Notes: a model not told the origin generated them from the sequence alone. 64,000 nt of DNA from Chloroflexota bacterium (GCA_016191435.1 JACPOQ010000001.1:124001-188000), one strand, 5' to 3'. Positions 34,885 through 42,829 are shown, counted from the first letter of the stretch. Numbers and translations are program-made.

Positions 34885-35154
34885 CTAACGGGCGTACGTC
34901 CCGAGGCCCGCGAACAGGCCGGCGGAGAAGCCGAGCATCGTCTCCATCATCCACGGGCCGAGGAGGAGCATGCCGACGGCGACGGCGACGAGTTTCGGGA
35001 CGAACGTCAGGGTCTGCTCGTTCACCTGCGTGACGGCCTGCAGGATGCTGACGGCGATGCCGACGACGAGCGCGATCGCGAGAATGGGGCCGCCCACCTG
35101 GAGGGTGACCCAGAGCGAACGGTCCGCAAGAGCGATAACAACAGCTTCATTCAC
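34885..35154 (-). CDS. fliQ: Flagellar export protein FliQ
   Basis: An 89-residue, two-helix export-gate subunit. The start is a GTG giving VNEAVVIALADRSLWVTLQVGGPILAIAL, which matches the FliQ N-terminus, with GGAGG upstream. The second helix is LVAVAVGMLLLGPWMMETMLGF. It sits between fliP and fliR as in almost all flagellar operons. Confidence 0.93.
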   Translation of the reverse strand: MNEAVVIALADRSLWVTLQVGGPILAIALVVGIAVSILQAVTQVNEQTLTFVPKLVAVAVGMLLLGPWMMETMLGFSAGLFAGLGTYAR

Positions 35155-35167
35155 AGGGACGCCTCCA

Positions 35168-36001
35168 TCAGTTAAACGAGCCCACGAGGGAGCCGACGAT
35201 GAGATACCAGCCATCGACGAGGACGAAGAGCAGGATCTTGAAGGGGAGGGACACCACCACCGGGGGCAGCATCATCATGCCCATGCTGAGCAGGGCCGAC
35301 GAGACGATGAGGTCGATCACGAGGAAGGGGATGAACATGACGAAGCCCATCTGGAAGGCCGTCTTCAACTCGGAGATGGTGAACGCGGGGACGAGCACGT
35401 AGGTGGGGATGCCGGCACGGTCCTGAGGCTTGTCGATCTTGCTCAGGCGGAGGAAGAGCCCGAGGTCCTGCTCGCGCGTCTGGCGGAACATGAAGTCGCG
35501 CAGGGGCGCCTCGCCGCGGTTGTAGGCTTCCTGCTGCGAAATCTGGCCCGAGAGGTAGGGCTGCACGGCTTCGCTGTTGATGGTCTTGATCGCGGGGGCC
35601 ATGACGAAGGCGGTGAGGAAGAGCGCGAGGCCGATGAGCACCTGGTTCGGCGGCAGCTGGGGGATACCGATGGCGGTGCGCAGCAGCGAAAGCACGACGA
35701 TCACGCGCGTGAACGAGGTGACCATGACGAGCACGGCGGGCGCGAGCGAAAGGACCGTGACGAGCAGCAGGATCTGGATGGCGGAGGAGACGTTCTGGGG
35801 GTCCTGGGTATCGATGAGCTGACTCGATTGGCCCGTGCCGCCACCGGCGGCGGGCTGGGCGGCGCAGCTGGTGAGGGCGAGGAGGGCCAGGCCGAGGAGC
35901 GCCACCACGAGCAGGAGGCGCCGGCGGCGGCCTCGTAGCGCTGGCGCCGTCGCCGCGAGGGCAGGCGCACCGGCGTGGGTTTCGACCCCGGATCCTGTCA
36001 T
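35168..36001 (-). CDS. fliP: Flagellar export protein FliP
   Basis: A 277-residue FliP with an N-terminal cleavable hydrophobic segment (LLLVVALLGLALLALTSCAAQ) and the conserved core LSLAPAVLVMVTSFTRVIVVLSLLRTAIGIPQLPPNQVLIGLALFLT. The C-terminal signature is AFQMGFVMFIPFLVIDLIVSSALLSMGMMMLPP. Interestingly, the leader ends in LTSCA, compatible with a lipobox. It is the first gene after a 380-bp repeat-filled gap that separates it from fliO. Confidence 0.95.
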   Translation of the reverse strand: MTGSGVETHAGAPALAATAPALRGRRRRLLLVVALLGLALLALTSCAAQPAAGGGTGQSSQLIDTQDPQNVSSAIQILLLVTVLSLAPAVLVMVTSFTRVIVVLSLLRTAIGIPQLPPNQVLIGLALFLTAFVMAPAIKTINSEAVQPYLSGQISQQEAYNRGEAPLRDFMFRQTREQDLGLFLRLSKIDKPQDRAGIPTYVLVPAFTISELKTAFQMGFVMFIPFLVIDLIVSSALLSMGMMMLPPVVVSLPFKILLFVLVDGWYLIVGSLVGSFN

Positions 36002-36380
36002 TCCACCCTCAGCCGGCCGTGGTGCCGGGCGTGAGTTCAGAGTAGGGCGGCGTATCTGGGCGGGTTATTGGGAAGAGGGCGCGAGCGCTGCGGACGGCAC
36101 CCTGAGCGCCGGGCGGGAGACCCTGAATCGGGGAAGGGAGAGTCCCGATGGGCGGGGCGTAGGGGCGTGACGGCGTATCGGAGCGTGGGAGTGTGGCATG
36201 GCGCGGGTGGACCAGGTGCGTGGTCGGTTTGAGTTCGGTTTTGGCCGCTTGCTTACGCGCGCGGTTCCGTTTCGTGTGGTCCCGTTCCGCCCGTACGTGG
36301 GCGGCTTACACCCACACGCCCTCCCACACTCCGGCGCCGACACGCCGACACGCCGACACGCCGATACGCCCCTACGCCGG
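36002..36380. other. Non-coding gap between fliO and fliP
   Basis: About 380 bp separating two genes that are normally adjacent. It is mostly the repeat element at 36156-36378. The remainder (36002-36155) is the fliP leader, with no clear promoter or hairpin recognised. Open frames in the gap are repeat-derived and share the same translated pieces as other copies, so I do not consider them genes. Confidence 0.6.
36156..36378. repeat. MITE-like element: inverted octamer arms around a conserved core
   Basis: The left arm GGCGTAGGGGCGT plus further octamers (36156-36195) is mirrored by the right arm (about 36337-36378, reverse complement GGCGTAGGGGCGTATCGG). Between them lies a core (36226-36271) that recurs at 42354-42399 on the other strand with two mismatches over 46 bp, and partly at 57485-57505. 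The element fills the whole fliO-fliP gap. No transposase is inside. Confidence 0.65.
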
Positions 36381-36998
36381 CTATTCGCCGATGACCGAGT
36401 CCCGGGGTGGGCGCGGGGTGCGGCGGGTGGCGGCGCGCATCGAATGGAAGAGCTCGGTGGCGAAGGTGGTGAGCGGGGGTTGTTCGCCCGGGCGCGGCGC
36501 GGAAGCCTGGACGCTCAGGGCTTCCGCGCCGGTCAGTTCGCTGAGGAACGTGAGCTGCTGCGCGGTGGCGCCGACAGCGATCACGCGGTCGCCGAGGGCG
36601 ACGAGGTGGATGGTGCGGCCGTTGCTGATGGCCAGCGTATCAACCACGCGGAGGAAGCCGGTGGTGCTGCGCGGCCCGCTCGTGCGGCGGCCCCACCAGC
36701 GCAAGCCGACGACGCTCACACCGATAATGATGGCCACGAGGAGGAGCCGGAGGAGGAGCGAAACGGCATCGCCGCTGCCGAAATTGAAGCCACCGCCGCC
36801 ACTCGAACTGGACGCGGCGTCGCCGGCGCCGGCGGCGGCCGCCGCTGCGGTCGCGGCGGGTTCCGGTTGGAGGACGGGCGGCGTGCTGCCCGGGTTGGCC
36901 GAGGGCGCGAACATGGAGATGAAGACCAGCGAAGCCAGCAAGGCCGCGCCGAGGCCGGCAAGCCACATCAGCCGCCTGCGGTTGCGCGGGTCCTTCAC
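36381..36998 (-). CDS. fliO: Flagellar biosynthesis protein FliO
   Basis: A 205-residue protein with an N-terminal membrane segment ([18 protein letters not shown]), an Ala/Gly/Ser-rich periplasmic linker, a second helix ([22 protein letters not shown]), and the cytoplasmic FliO domain with [34 protein letters not shown]. FliO helps stabilise FliP during gate assembly. The ATG overlaps the fliY stop by four bases. Confidence 0.9.
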   Translation of the reverse strand: MKDPRNRRRLMWLAGLGAALLASLVFISMFAPSANPGSTPPVLQPEPAATAAAAAAGAGDAASSSSGGGGFNFGSGDAVSLLLRLLLVAIIIGVSVVGLRWWGRRTSGPRSTTGFLRVVDTLAISNGRTIHLVALGDRVIAVGATAQQLTFLSELTGAEALSVQASAPRPGEQPPLTTFATELFHSMRAATRRTPRPPRDSVIGE

Positions 36999-38119
36999 CC
37001 CGCGCGCTCTTCGAGGTCCGGGGCCGGCCGCCGGACGACTTCGACCACACGGACGCCGAAGTTCTCATCGACGACGACGACTTCGCCGCGGGCGATGAGG
37101 CGGTCGTTGACGAGGATGTCGACGGGCTCGCCGGCGAGGCGGTTGAGTTCGATGACGGAGCCCGCGCCGAGGCCCAGCACGTCGGCGACGGTGAGCTCGG
37201 TGCGGCCGAGCTCGACGCAGACGTTCATCTGCAGGCCGGAGATCATGTCGATCGCGCTGCGCGAGAGGCCGGGCTGGGTTTCGGGCAGCGGCGCGAAACG
37301 GGCGCGGTGCGCCGCCGCCGCGGGGGCTTGCGAGATCGGGGTGGGCTGGCGGGCGGCGGGTGCGGCGAACGCGCCCGCCGGGTCGTGCATGCTGCCACGG
37401 CCGCGGGTGAGGGGCGCGAGCTCGGGCTCGTCGATGAGCTCGGCGGCATCCAGCTCGTCGAGCGTGAGCGAGAAGGGGAGGCCGGCGCCGGGCGCCTCCG
37501 GCGCAGGCGCCGCCGCGGCAGAGGGTCCGCCGGCGCCTGCGGCCGGCATGGCGCCCGCGACGATATCGAGGAAGGTGCCCGGCAGGACGAAGGTGAATGG
37601 CAGCGGACGCTCGGTCTGGAGCGTCGCGGTGAGCGCGAGGGCGGGCTCGTCCATCGCGCCCAGCAAGGCCGGCATCGTGTTCGCCGTGACCTCATCGAGC
37701 GAAAGGACGAGGCCGCCCGTGGACTTCGAGAAGACGCGGTTGTTGAGCTGGCTGACGACCTGGCCGAGGACCGTGGAGACGACGACGACCGTCTGCTGCT
37801 CCTGGTCCTCGGGGTCGGCGGCGGTGCATTCGAAGAACGCCGCGGCCTGGGCGGTGGCAGCGACGGCGTAGGCGGTCGCGGTCTGGTCGAGGTCGGTGCT
37901 GAGTTCGAGCGCGAGGACGAGGTGGGGTTCGCCGAACTCGGAGATGATCTCCTCCGGCATGACGAGGCGGCCGTCGGCCGCTTCCATGCCCGGGAGCGCG
38001 CCGATGAGCGCCTCGAGGGCGGCGGACGCGGCCTGCCAGACGGAGGCGCCGACGCCGGCGAGGACCTCCGCCTGCGCGGGCGAGAGGAGCTGGGCCAGGA
38101 CATCCTTGGGAGCGGGCAT
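36995..38119 (-). CDS. fliY: Flagellar motor switch protein FliY/FliN
   Basis: A 374-residue switch protein. The N-terminal region (about 1-190) is CheC/FliY-like; a Pro/Ala-rich linker follows, and residues about 285-362 form a FliN/SpoA domain ([61 protein letters not shown]). It forms the C-ring and may dephosphorylate CheY. fliM, normally its neighbour, is not in this cluster. It lies between fliL and fliO. Confidence 0.88.
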   Translation of the reverse strand: MPAPKDVLAQLLSPAQAEVLAGVGASVWQAASAALEALIGALPGMEAADGRLVMPEEIISEFGEPHLVLALELSTDLDQTATAYAVAATAQAAAFFECTAADPEDQEQQTVVVVSTVLGQVVSQLNNRVFSKSTGGLVLSLDEVTANTMPALLGAMDEPALALTATLQTERPLPFTFVLPGTFLDIVAGAMPAAGAGGPSAAAAPAPEAPGAGLPFSLTLDELDAAELIDEPELAPLTRGRGSMHDPAGAFAAPAARQPTPISQAPAAAAHRARFAPLPETQPGLSRSAIDMISGLQMNVCVELGRTELTVADVLGLGAGSVIELNRLAGEPVDILVNDRLIARGEVVVVDENFGVRVVEVVRRPAPDLEERAG

Positions 38120-38130
38120 CGTTCAGTTCC

Positions 38131-38649
38131 TCACTGGGTGATGAAGGTCTCGAAGAAGACGCCTTCGACTTTCTGGTCGCGGAGGGTCTCGTTGATGCGG
38201 TCGCGGAGCTCGATTTTTAGCTCGTCGCGGGCTTCGGTGGTCGACACCTGCTCGGGCGTTTTCGAACTGAAGACACTCGTCACGACATCGAGAATGCGGT
38301 ACATCTCCGGTTGCAGCTCCTCCGTAAAGGCGGCGTTCTTGGCTGCGATCGCGGCGCCTTTGGCGCCGATGTAGGCGCGCTTCGGGTCTTCGAATTCGAG
38401 CGCGATCACCACCTTCGCATAAGCGGGGGCCGAAGGCGGCGCCTTCAGGTTCAGGACCAGGCCGGTCTCGCCGGTCGCCTTTTCGCCCACCGGCTTGCCG
38501 AGGTAGACGGTGGGGCGCGGGGCTTCGGCGATCTGCTGCTCGGTATAGACAACGGGCGGCTTCGAATCGACGTAGTTGGGCTTCACGTAGAACCAGAACG
38601 CGGCGCCGGCGAGGACAGCGCCACCGGCAAGGATCTTCTTATCGGGCAT
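38131..38649 (-). CDS. fliL: Flagellar basal body protein FliL
   Basis: A 172-residue FliL with one N-terminal membrane helix (ILAGGAVLAGAAFWFYVKP) and a periplasmic SPFH-like domain with YLGKPVGEK, LVLNLKAPPSAPAYAKVVIALEFED and RDELKIELRDRINETLRDQKVEGVFFETFITQ (the C-terminus typical of FliL). FliL surrounds the stator and supports torque. It is placed between motB and fliY. Confidence 0.93.
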   Translation of the reverse strand: MPDKKILAGGAVLAGAAFWFYVKPNYVDSKPPVVYTEQQIAEAPRPTVYLGKPVGEKATGETGLVLNLKAPPSAPAYAKVVIALEFEDPKRAYIGAKGAAIAAKNAAFTEELQPEMYRILDVVTSVFSSKTPEQVSTTEARDELKIELRDRINETLRDQKVEGVFFETFITQ

Positions 38650-38653
38650 GGTG

Positions 38654-39409
38654 CTACTTGCCTTTCGAACCGGAGAGGGAACGCTGCAGGTCCTCGGCGG
38701 TGGGATACATGATGACGATATCGGCGCGGCGATTGAGGGCGCGGCCTTCCGGCGTGGCGTTGTCGGCGACGGGGCGGGTATCGGCGTAGCCCGCCAGGTA
38801 GAGCCGGGCAGCGGGGACCCCGGCGCCCTCCGAAAGGAAGCGGACGACCGTCGAGGCGCGCGCGGCGGAGAGCTCCCAGTTCGTCGCGAACTCGTTGTTG
38901 TTCACGGGGACGTTGTCGGTGTGGCCTTCGATGCGCAGCTGGTTGGGGAGCTGGTTCAGCACTTCGGCGACCTGCTCGAGCACGTCCTGGGCGCCGGCCC
39001 GGAGGTCGGCTTCACCCGAGGTGAAGAGCAGGTTGTCGGCGAGGCTGATGGTGATGGAATCGGCGTCCTGGCGGATCTGGATCTTGTTCTCCAGCCCGCG
39101 GCTCTTCGAAAACTCGTTGAGCTTCTTCTGGATGGTCTGGAGGTCGTTCGCCTTGATCTGGCCAATGCTGGGCGTGAGGCCGCCGCCGGCATCGAAGATG
39201 GGCGAGGCGCCGCTGGAGCCGTTGAGCACCCCAACGTTGAAGGCGCGGTCGATGGACTGCTGGACGATGAGCAGCTTGCGCGGGTTGGAATCGCTGAGCG
39301 CGTAGAGCACGACGAAGAGCGCCCAGAGCAGGGTGACCATGTCTGCGTAGCTGACGATCCAGCGTTCGTGGTTTTCTGGGGCTTTCGCCTCGGGGGCCTT
39401 GCGGCTCAT
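38654..39409 (-). CDS. motB: Flagellar stator protein MotB
   Basis: A 251-residue stator subunit. A single N-terminal helix carries the proton-binding Asp in WIVSYADMVTLLWALFVVLYA. The C-terminal OmpA-like peptidoglycan-binding domain has LRIEGHTDNVPV, NWELSAARASTVVRFL and NRRADIVI. The ATG overlaps the motA stop (ATGA). The Asp-containing helix is of the proton-driven MotB type rather than clearly PomB-like, but the ion used cannot be assured from sequence reading. Confidence 0.95.
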   Translation of the reverse strand: MSRKAPEAKAPENHERWIVSYADMVTLLWALFVVLYALSDSNPRKLLIVQQSIDRAFNVGVLNGSSGASPIFDAGGGLTPSIGQIKANDLQTIQKKLNEFSKSRGLENKIQIRQDADSITISLADNLLFTSGEADLRAGAQDVLEQVAEVLNQLPNQLRIEGHTDNVPVNNNEFATNWELSAARASTVVRFLSEGAGVPAARLYLAGYADTRPVADNATPEGRALNRRADIVIMYPTAEDLQRSLSGSKGK

Positions 39410-40212
39410 GCGGCCTCCCTCCGGGAGGCGCCTTCGCCATCCTTGCCATCGGCCTTCTGGCGGGCGCCGGGGGCGAGGAAGCCTTCGAGCTTCTCGCGGA
39501 CGATGCGCGGGTTGTCGCCGGCCTGGATGGACATGAGACCCTCGATCACGAGCTCGAGGTTGTGCTGCTCGTGCTTCGAGTTGTTGTGAAGCTTCTTCGC
39601 CAGGGGCAGCCAGAGGACGTTCGCGGTGAATACGCCGTAGAACGTGGCGACGAAGGCGGTAGCGATGCCGGGGCCGATCTCGGCCGGGTTCTCGAGCTTT
39701 TCCATGACGCCCATGAGGCCGAGGACGGCGCCGAGCACGCCGATGGTGGGCGCGATGCCGCCCCAGAATTCGAGGACTTCGGCGCCCGATTCGGCGCGGT
39801 GCTTCGTCGCCTCGGCATCGATCTCCATGATCTGGCGGAGGAGCTCGGGGTCGGTGCCGTCGATCATCAGCTGCACGCCCTTGCGCGTGAACTGGTCGTG
39901 GATCTTCTCGACTTCGGGCTCGAGCGCGAGGAGGCCCTCGCGGCGGGCCTTGTCGGACATCATCACGAAGAGATCCACGGTCGCCGGGGGGTCGTGCTTC
40001 GCGCCCCCCATGAAGGCGGACATGAGCGTCTTCGGCAGCCCGACGATGTTCGCCAGCGGCTGCGAAATCATGGTGGCGCCGAGGGAGCCGAGGACGACGA
40101 TCATGAAGCCCGGGATGTTCATGAGTGCGGCGGGGTTGCCGCCTTCGATGACGTTGCCGCCGATGATGCCGACGATCGCGAGGATGACGCCGATAAGGGT
40201 GGCGAGGTCCAT
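39406..40212 (-). CDS. motA: Flagellar stator protein MotA
   Basis: A 268-residue, four-helix stator protein. It starts MDLATLIGVILAIVGIIGGN and contains the rotor-contact loop LEPEVEKIHDQFTRKGVQLMIDGTDPELLRQIME, GAEVLEFWGGIAPTIGVLGAVLGLMGVMEKL (TM3) and IATAFVATFYGVFTANVLWLPLAKKL (TM4). The ATG overlaps the flbD stop by one base (TGATG). A longer reading frame upstream runs through flbD in another frame and is spurious. Confidence 0.95.
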   Translation of the reverse strand: MDLATLIGVILAIVGIIGGNVIEGGNPAALMNIPGFMIVVLGSLGATMISQPLANIVGLPKTLMSAFMGGAKHDPPATVDLFVMMSDKARREGLLALEPEVEKIHDQFTRKGVQLMIDGTDPELLRQIMEIDAEATKHRAESGAEVLEFWGGIAPTIGVLGAVLGLMGVMEKLENPAEIGPGIATAFVATFYGVFTANVLWLPLAKKLHNNSKHEQHNLELVIEGLMSIQAGDNPRIVREKLEGFLAPGARQKADGKDGEGASRREAA

Positions 40213-40412
40213 CAGGCGCTCCTCCGGATGGCGCCCATGGTCGAGCGGCGGTAATCGGCGATGCGCTCGGCGATGACTTCGGGCACCTCGGCGCAGACGT
40301 AGCGGTGGCCGTTGATGAGGGTGATATGGGTATCGTGGGTCGCTTCCAGCACCTCGATGAGATCGGGATTGAGGAAGAACACGGTGCCATCGATGCGCGT
40401 GAGTTGAATCAT
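40212..40412 (-). CDS. flbD: Flagellar protein FlbD (small)
   Basis: A 66-residue protein of the small FlbD/SwrD family, usually encoded directly before motA. The characteristic start MIQLTRIDGTVFFLNPDLIEVLEATHDTHITLINGHRYVCAE is complete. In Bacillus, SwrD increases flagellar torque. It is the first gene of the flagellar operon in this window; its start lies 3 bases past the stop of the damaged endonuclease gene, so transcription may read in from there. Confidence 0.88.
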   Translation of the reverse strand: MIQLTRIDGTVFFLNPDLIEVLEATHDTHITLINGHRYVCAEVPEVIAERIADYRRSTMGAIRRSA

Positions 40413-41206
40413 TCCCGGTCCCAATGCGGCCCAAACGGCGAGTGCCCTAAGCGTAGGGAGCAGCCTCTGCGGCGGTTATTGGGAGTAGGGCGCAGGGAGG
40501 GGCGAAAAGCACCCAAAACGGGGTGGGGAAAGCCCTGAGGGGCGTGGCGGCGTATCGGCGTGGCGGCGTGGTGGCGTGGCGGCGTGGCGGCGTGGCGGCG
40601 TGGTGGCGTGGCGGCGGGGCGGCGTGGTGGCGGCTGGGGGTGTGGGGGGGGGGGGGGCTGGGGGCCACGGCGTAGCGGAACGGGCCATGACTGCCGGTAC
40701 GCCGACACGCCATCCGGCGGGAGGTGCCCGAGGAAGTAGCGCTGCCACTCGTAGTAATCGGTACTGGCCACAGGCCCGAGGGCGAGGCGCCGGAAGAGGC
40801 GGATGGTGTAGGCATCGATCACGAATGCCGGCTGCCGTGCGGCGTAGAGGGCGATGGCGTCGGCGGTTTCGGGACCGATACCCCAGGTCGCGAGCAGTTC
40901 CGCGCGCAGGCCGGCGGCGGGAAGGGCGAGCAACGGCGCGAGGCCGCCGTGGCGTCCCGCGAGGGCGAGGAAGGCGCGCAGCTTGAGCGTCTTCTGGCGG
41001 TACTGGCCGCTCGGGCGCACCAGCTCCGCGAGCGCTTCGGGCGGGAGGGCGGCCATCGCCTCCGGGGTGAGCGCGGCGGCGGCGCGCAGCCGGTCGAGGG
41101 CGCGCTCGACGTTCGTCCACATCGTGTTCTGGACGAGGATGCAGCCAACGATGACCTCGAAGGGGTCGGGATTCGGCCACCAGTGCCAGCCGCGCCAGGC
41201 GTGCAT
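40409..41206 (-). pseudogene. Endonuclease III-related HhH-GPD protein, 3' part replaced by repeat array
   Basis: The first about 165 residues are a good HhH-GPD DNA glycosylase: WWPNPDPFEVIVGCILVQNTMWTNVERAL, the helix-hairpin-helix LLATWGIGPETADAIALYA, and VIDAYTIRLFRRL with the catalytic Asp. Homology stops at YFLGHLPPD. From there the frame reads through octamer repeats and a G14 run, giving RRHAATPPRRHA-type low-complexity sequence, and the C-terminal helix and Cys4 [4Fe-4S] loop of the family are missing. ATG at 41206 assumed; the conserved region may begin slightly upstream without a standard start codon (GTG at 41383 is the next). Probably inactive. Confidence 0.75.
40540..40657. repeat. 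Long octamer array GGCGTGGC ending in a G14 tract
   Basis: About a dozen octamers, mainly GGCGTGGC and GGCGTGGT with a GGCGTATC variant (40545-40635), followed by GGCTGGGGGTGT and a run of 14 G (40644-40657). It lies within the open 3' part of the HhH-GPD gene. It is a tandem repeat with no spacers, so it is not a CRISPR. Confidence 0.85.
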
Positions 41207-41265
41207 AGCGTCGAGCGAGGCGTCGACCTCGGCGATAGCGGCGGCGTCCGCGGTGCCGGCCAGGG

Positions 41266-42195
41266 TCAGGCCTCGGCGTGCACGAGCAGGGGCTCGCGGG
41301 CGGCAGCGGAGCGCCCGCGTTCGCTCAGCAGGGTGCGCACGGCCACGGCGCCGACGATCACGACGCCACCGGCGGCCGCCCACCAGCCCGGCCGCTCACC
41401 CAGCGCGAGGAACACCCAGACGGGGTTGAGCACGGGTTCGAGCATGCCGATCAACGAGGCCTCGAGCGCCTGCACGTGGGCGATGCCGAAGCCGAAGAGG
41501 ACATAGGCGAGGCCGATCTGGAGGACGCCGAGGACGGCGATACCCGCGAAGTCGGTGAGGCCGGGGGTGAAGGCGGCGGCACTGCCGCGGCCCAGGTTCA
41601 CGGCGGCGAGGCCGGCGACGAGCAGGAGGTTGCCGAGGACCATCGCGCGCGGCCGCGTGCGGTCGCCGCAGGAGGGCGCCCGCAGGAGCGTGAGGAAGAC
41701 GGCGAAGGCCGCGCCCGAGCCCAGCGCGCTGAGGTTGCCGCCGAGGTCGTCGGCCTGGAGGCGGCCGACGAAGAAGAGGGCCATGCCGCCGAAAGCGACG
41801 GCCACGCAGGCGAGGTCCGTCCGGGAGGGGCGCTCGGCAATGAACACGGCGCTGAGGACGAGCACGTAGAGCGGGGCGGTGTACTGGAGGAAGATGGCGT
41901 TGGCAGCGGTGGTGAGCTTGGTGGCGCTGACGAACAGCACGAGCATAAGCGCGTAGCTGACCGCGAGCGCCCAGGTCAGGCGGCCGGCGCGGCGGGGGTC
42001 CGGGAGGCCGCAGCGCGTGAAGAGCGCGATCGTGGCGCCGGCCAGGAGCGAACGCCACATGGTGAGCGCCAGCGCATCGAGCGAGACGAGCTTGATGAAG
42101 AGCCCGCCGCTGCTCCAGAGGACGGCCGCGGCGAGCACCGCGAGCATGCCCTGGCGGTGCGGGGTGAGGGCGGCGAAGCGCGCGGCGAGGGGCAT
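41266..42195 (-). CDS. EamA/DMT-family transporter
   Basis: A 309-residue, ten-helix drug/metabolite transporter with two EamA repeats: the first from HRQGMLAVLAAAVLWSSGGLFIKL to FLQYTAPLYVLVLSAVFIAERP, the second from LGSGAAFAVFLTLLRAP to GMLEPVLNPVWVFLALGERPGW. These export metabolites or amino acids; substrate unknown. The ATG at 42195 is preceded by TACCCT and exactly six bases, so it is probably leaderless. Upstream in-frame sequence is octamer-repeat translation and not part of the gene. Confidence 0.88.
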   Translation of the reverse strand: MPLAARFAALTPHRQGMLAVLAAAVLWSSGGLFIKLVSLDALALTMWRSLLAGATIALFTRCGLPDPRRAGRLTWALAVSYALMLVLFVSATKLTTAANAIFLQYTAPLYVLVLSAVFIAERPSRTDLACVAVAFGGMALFFVGRLQADDLGGNLSALGSGAAFAVFLTLLRAPSCGDRTRPRAMVLGNLLLVAGLAAVNLGRGSAAAFTPGLTDFAGIAVLGVLQIGLAYVLFGFGIAHVQALEASLIGMLEPVLNPVWVFLALGERPGWWAAAGGVVIVGAVAVRTLLSERGRSAAAREPLLVHAEA

Positions 42196-42201
42196 GGGAG
42201 G

Positions 42202-42207
42202 AGGGTA
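42202..42207 (-). promoter_or_regulatory. -10 box TACCCT for a leaderless EamA transcript
   Basis: On the minus strand TACCCT, then CCTCCC, then ATG: the TANNNT-N6-start arrangement. The octamer array begins a few bases further upstream, where the -35 region would be. Confidence 0.4.
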
Positions 42208-42212
42208 GCAGG

Positions 42213-42399
42213 CGGGGCGTGTCGGCGGTGCGGCGTGGCGGCGTGGCGGCGTGGCGGCGTGTGGGAGTGTGGGAGTGTGGGCGTGGCGGCGTGACGGCGT
42301 GACGGCGTGACGGCGTGTGTGGGGGTGTGGGGTGTGTCGGCGTGAACGCTTGTAACGGAACCGCGCGCGTGAGCAAGCGGCCAGAACCGAACTCAAACC
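42213..42399. repeat. Octamer array plus core of the dispersed element (second copy)
   Basis: Octamers of GGCGTGGC, GTGGGAGT and GGCGTGAC type from 42213 to about 42350, then the 46-bp core on the minus strand (42354-42399), which matches 36226-36271 except for two bases. No obvious right arm follows; the sequence passes into the heptamer array. The gap 42196-42517 contains nothing else except the operator-like palindrome. Confidence 0.75.
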
Positions 42400-42455
42400 T
42401 GCAGTGGCCCGGCTCCCGCCCCTGCGGTCCAACCCAGCATTCCTCCGGACGTTCC

Positions 42456-42487
42456 GGCCAATGGCCAATGGCCAACAGCCAATGGCC
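42456..42487. repeat. Heptamer array GGCCAAT
   Basis: Four consecutive heptamers (GGCCAAT, GGCCAAT, GGCCAAC, AGCCAAT, then GGCCC) immediately upstream of the HTH gene promoter. Same unit, in either orientation, as the arrays near 44.0, 44.9, 49.0 and 50.4-50.7 kb. Confidence 0.8.
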
Positions 42488-42488
42488 C

Positions 42489-42501
42489 GTGTAGGCTACA
42501 C
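42489..42501 (+). promoter_or_regulatory. Perfect palindrome GTGTAGGCTACAC before the HTH gene
   Basis: A 13-bp perfect inverted repeat 16 bases upstream of the ATG at 42518, containing a TAGGCT -10-like box. It is placed as an operator would be for autoregulation by the HTH protein. Operator role is inferred. Confidence 0.45.
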
Positions 42502-42517
42502 GGAAACAGGTGAGACG

Positions 42518-42829
42518 ATGAGCGAAGACGTGACGCCCTACCGGGCGAAGGCGGCGTGGACGGCGGAGGGGGTGGCGGCATTGCGGGCGCAGCTGCGGCT
42601 CAGCCAGGCGGCGTTCGCGGCCGAGCTCGGGGTGCGGCAGCAGACGGTGAGCGAGTGGGAGACGGGCCGCTACCAGCCGCGCGGCGCCAGCGCGCGCATG
42701 CTCGCGGTGCTGGCCGAGCAGGCGGCGCCGTACGACGCCACGCCGCCGGTGGCCACCGAAGCGCAGATGGCGCCGCGGGGCCGCAACCAGGCGGGCGCCG
42801 ATGTGGAAGCGTCGCGGGGGACGGGCTGA
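42518..42829 (+). CDS. Short XRE-type helix-turn-helix protein
   Basis: A 103-residue protein whose middle is a compact HTH: WTAEGVAALRAQLRLSQAAFAAELGVRQQTVSEWETGRYQPRGAS, with the typical SQxxFAxxLGVxxxTVSxWExGxxxP pattern. A disordered C-terminus follows. Start ATG with AGGTGAG upstream. Its stop overlaps the start of the DUF2851 gene, so both are one transcript. It may repress its own operon through the palindrome at 42489. Confidence 0.8.
   Translation: MSEDVTPYRAKAAWTAEGVAALRAQLRLSQAAFAAELGVRQQTVSEWETGRYQPRGASARMLAVLAEQAAPYDATPPVATEAQMAPRGRNQAGADVEASRGTG

Noticed and set aside
30000..35900. Long plus-strand open frames antisense to flhA, flhB, fliR and fliP
   Set aside because: They arise from high GC content, have biased Ala/Arg/Gly/Glu composition and no family resemblance, while the minus strand encodes clear flagellar proteins.
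36198..37871. 557-residue plus-strand open frame starting in the repeat element
   Set aside because: It runs antisense through fliO and fliY and begins with repeat-derived residues; no ribosome binding site or known domain.
40540..40660. Dense tandem repeat that might look like a CRISPR array
   Set aside because: Units are eight bases with no spacers, and no cas genes are present. It is a simple octamer array.
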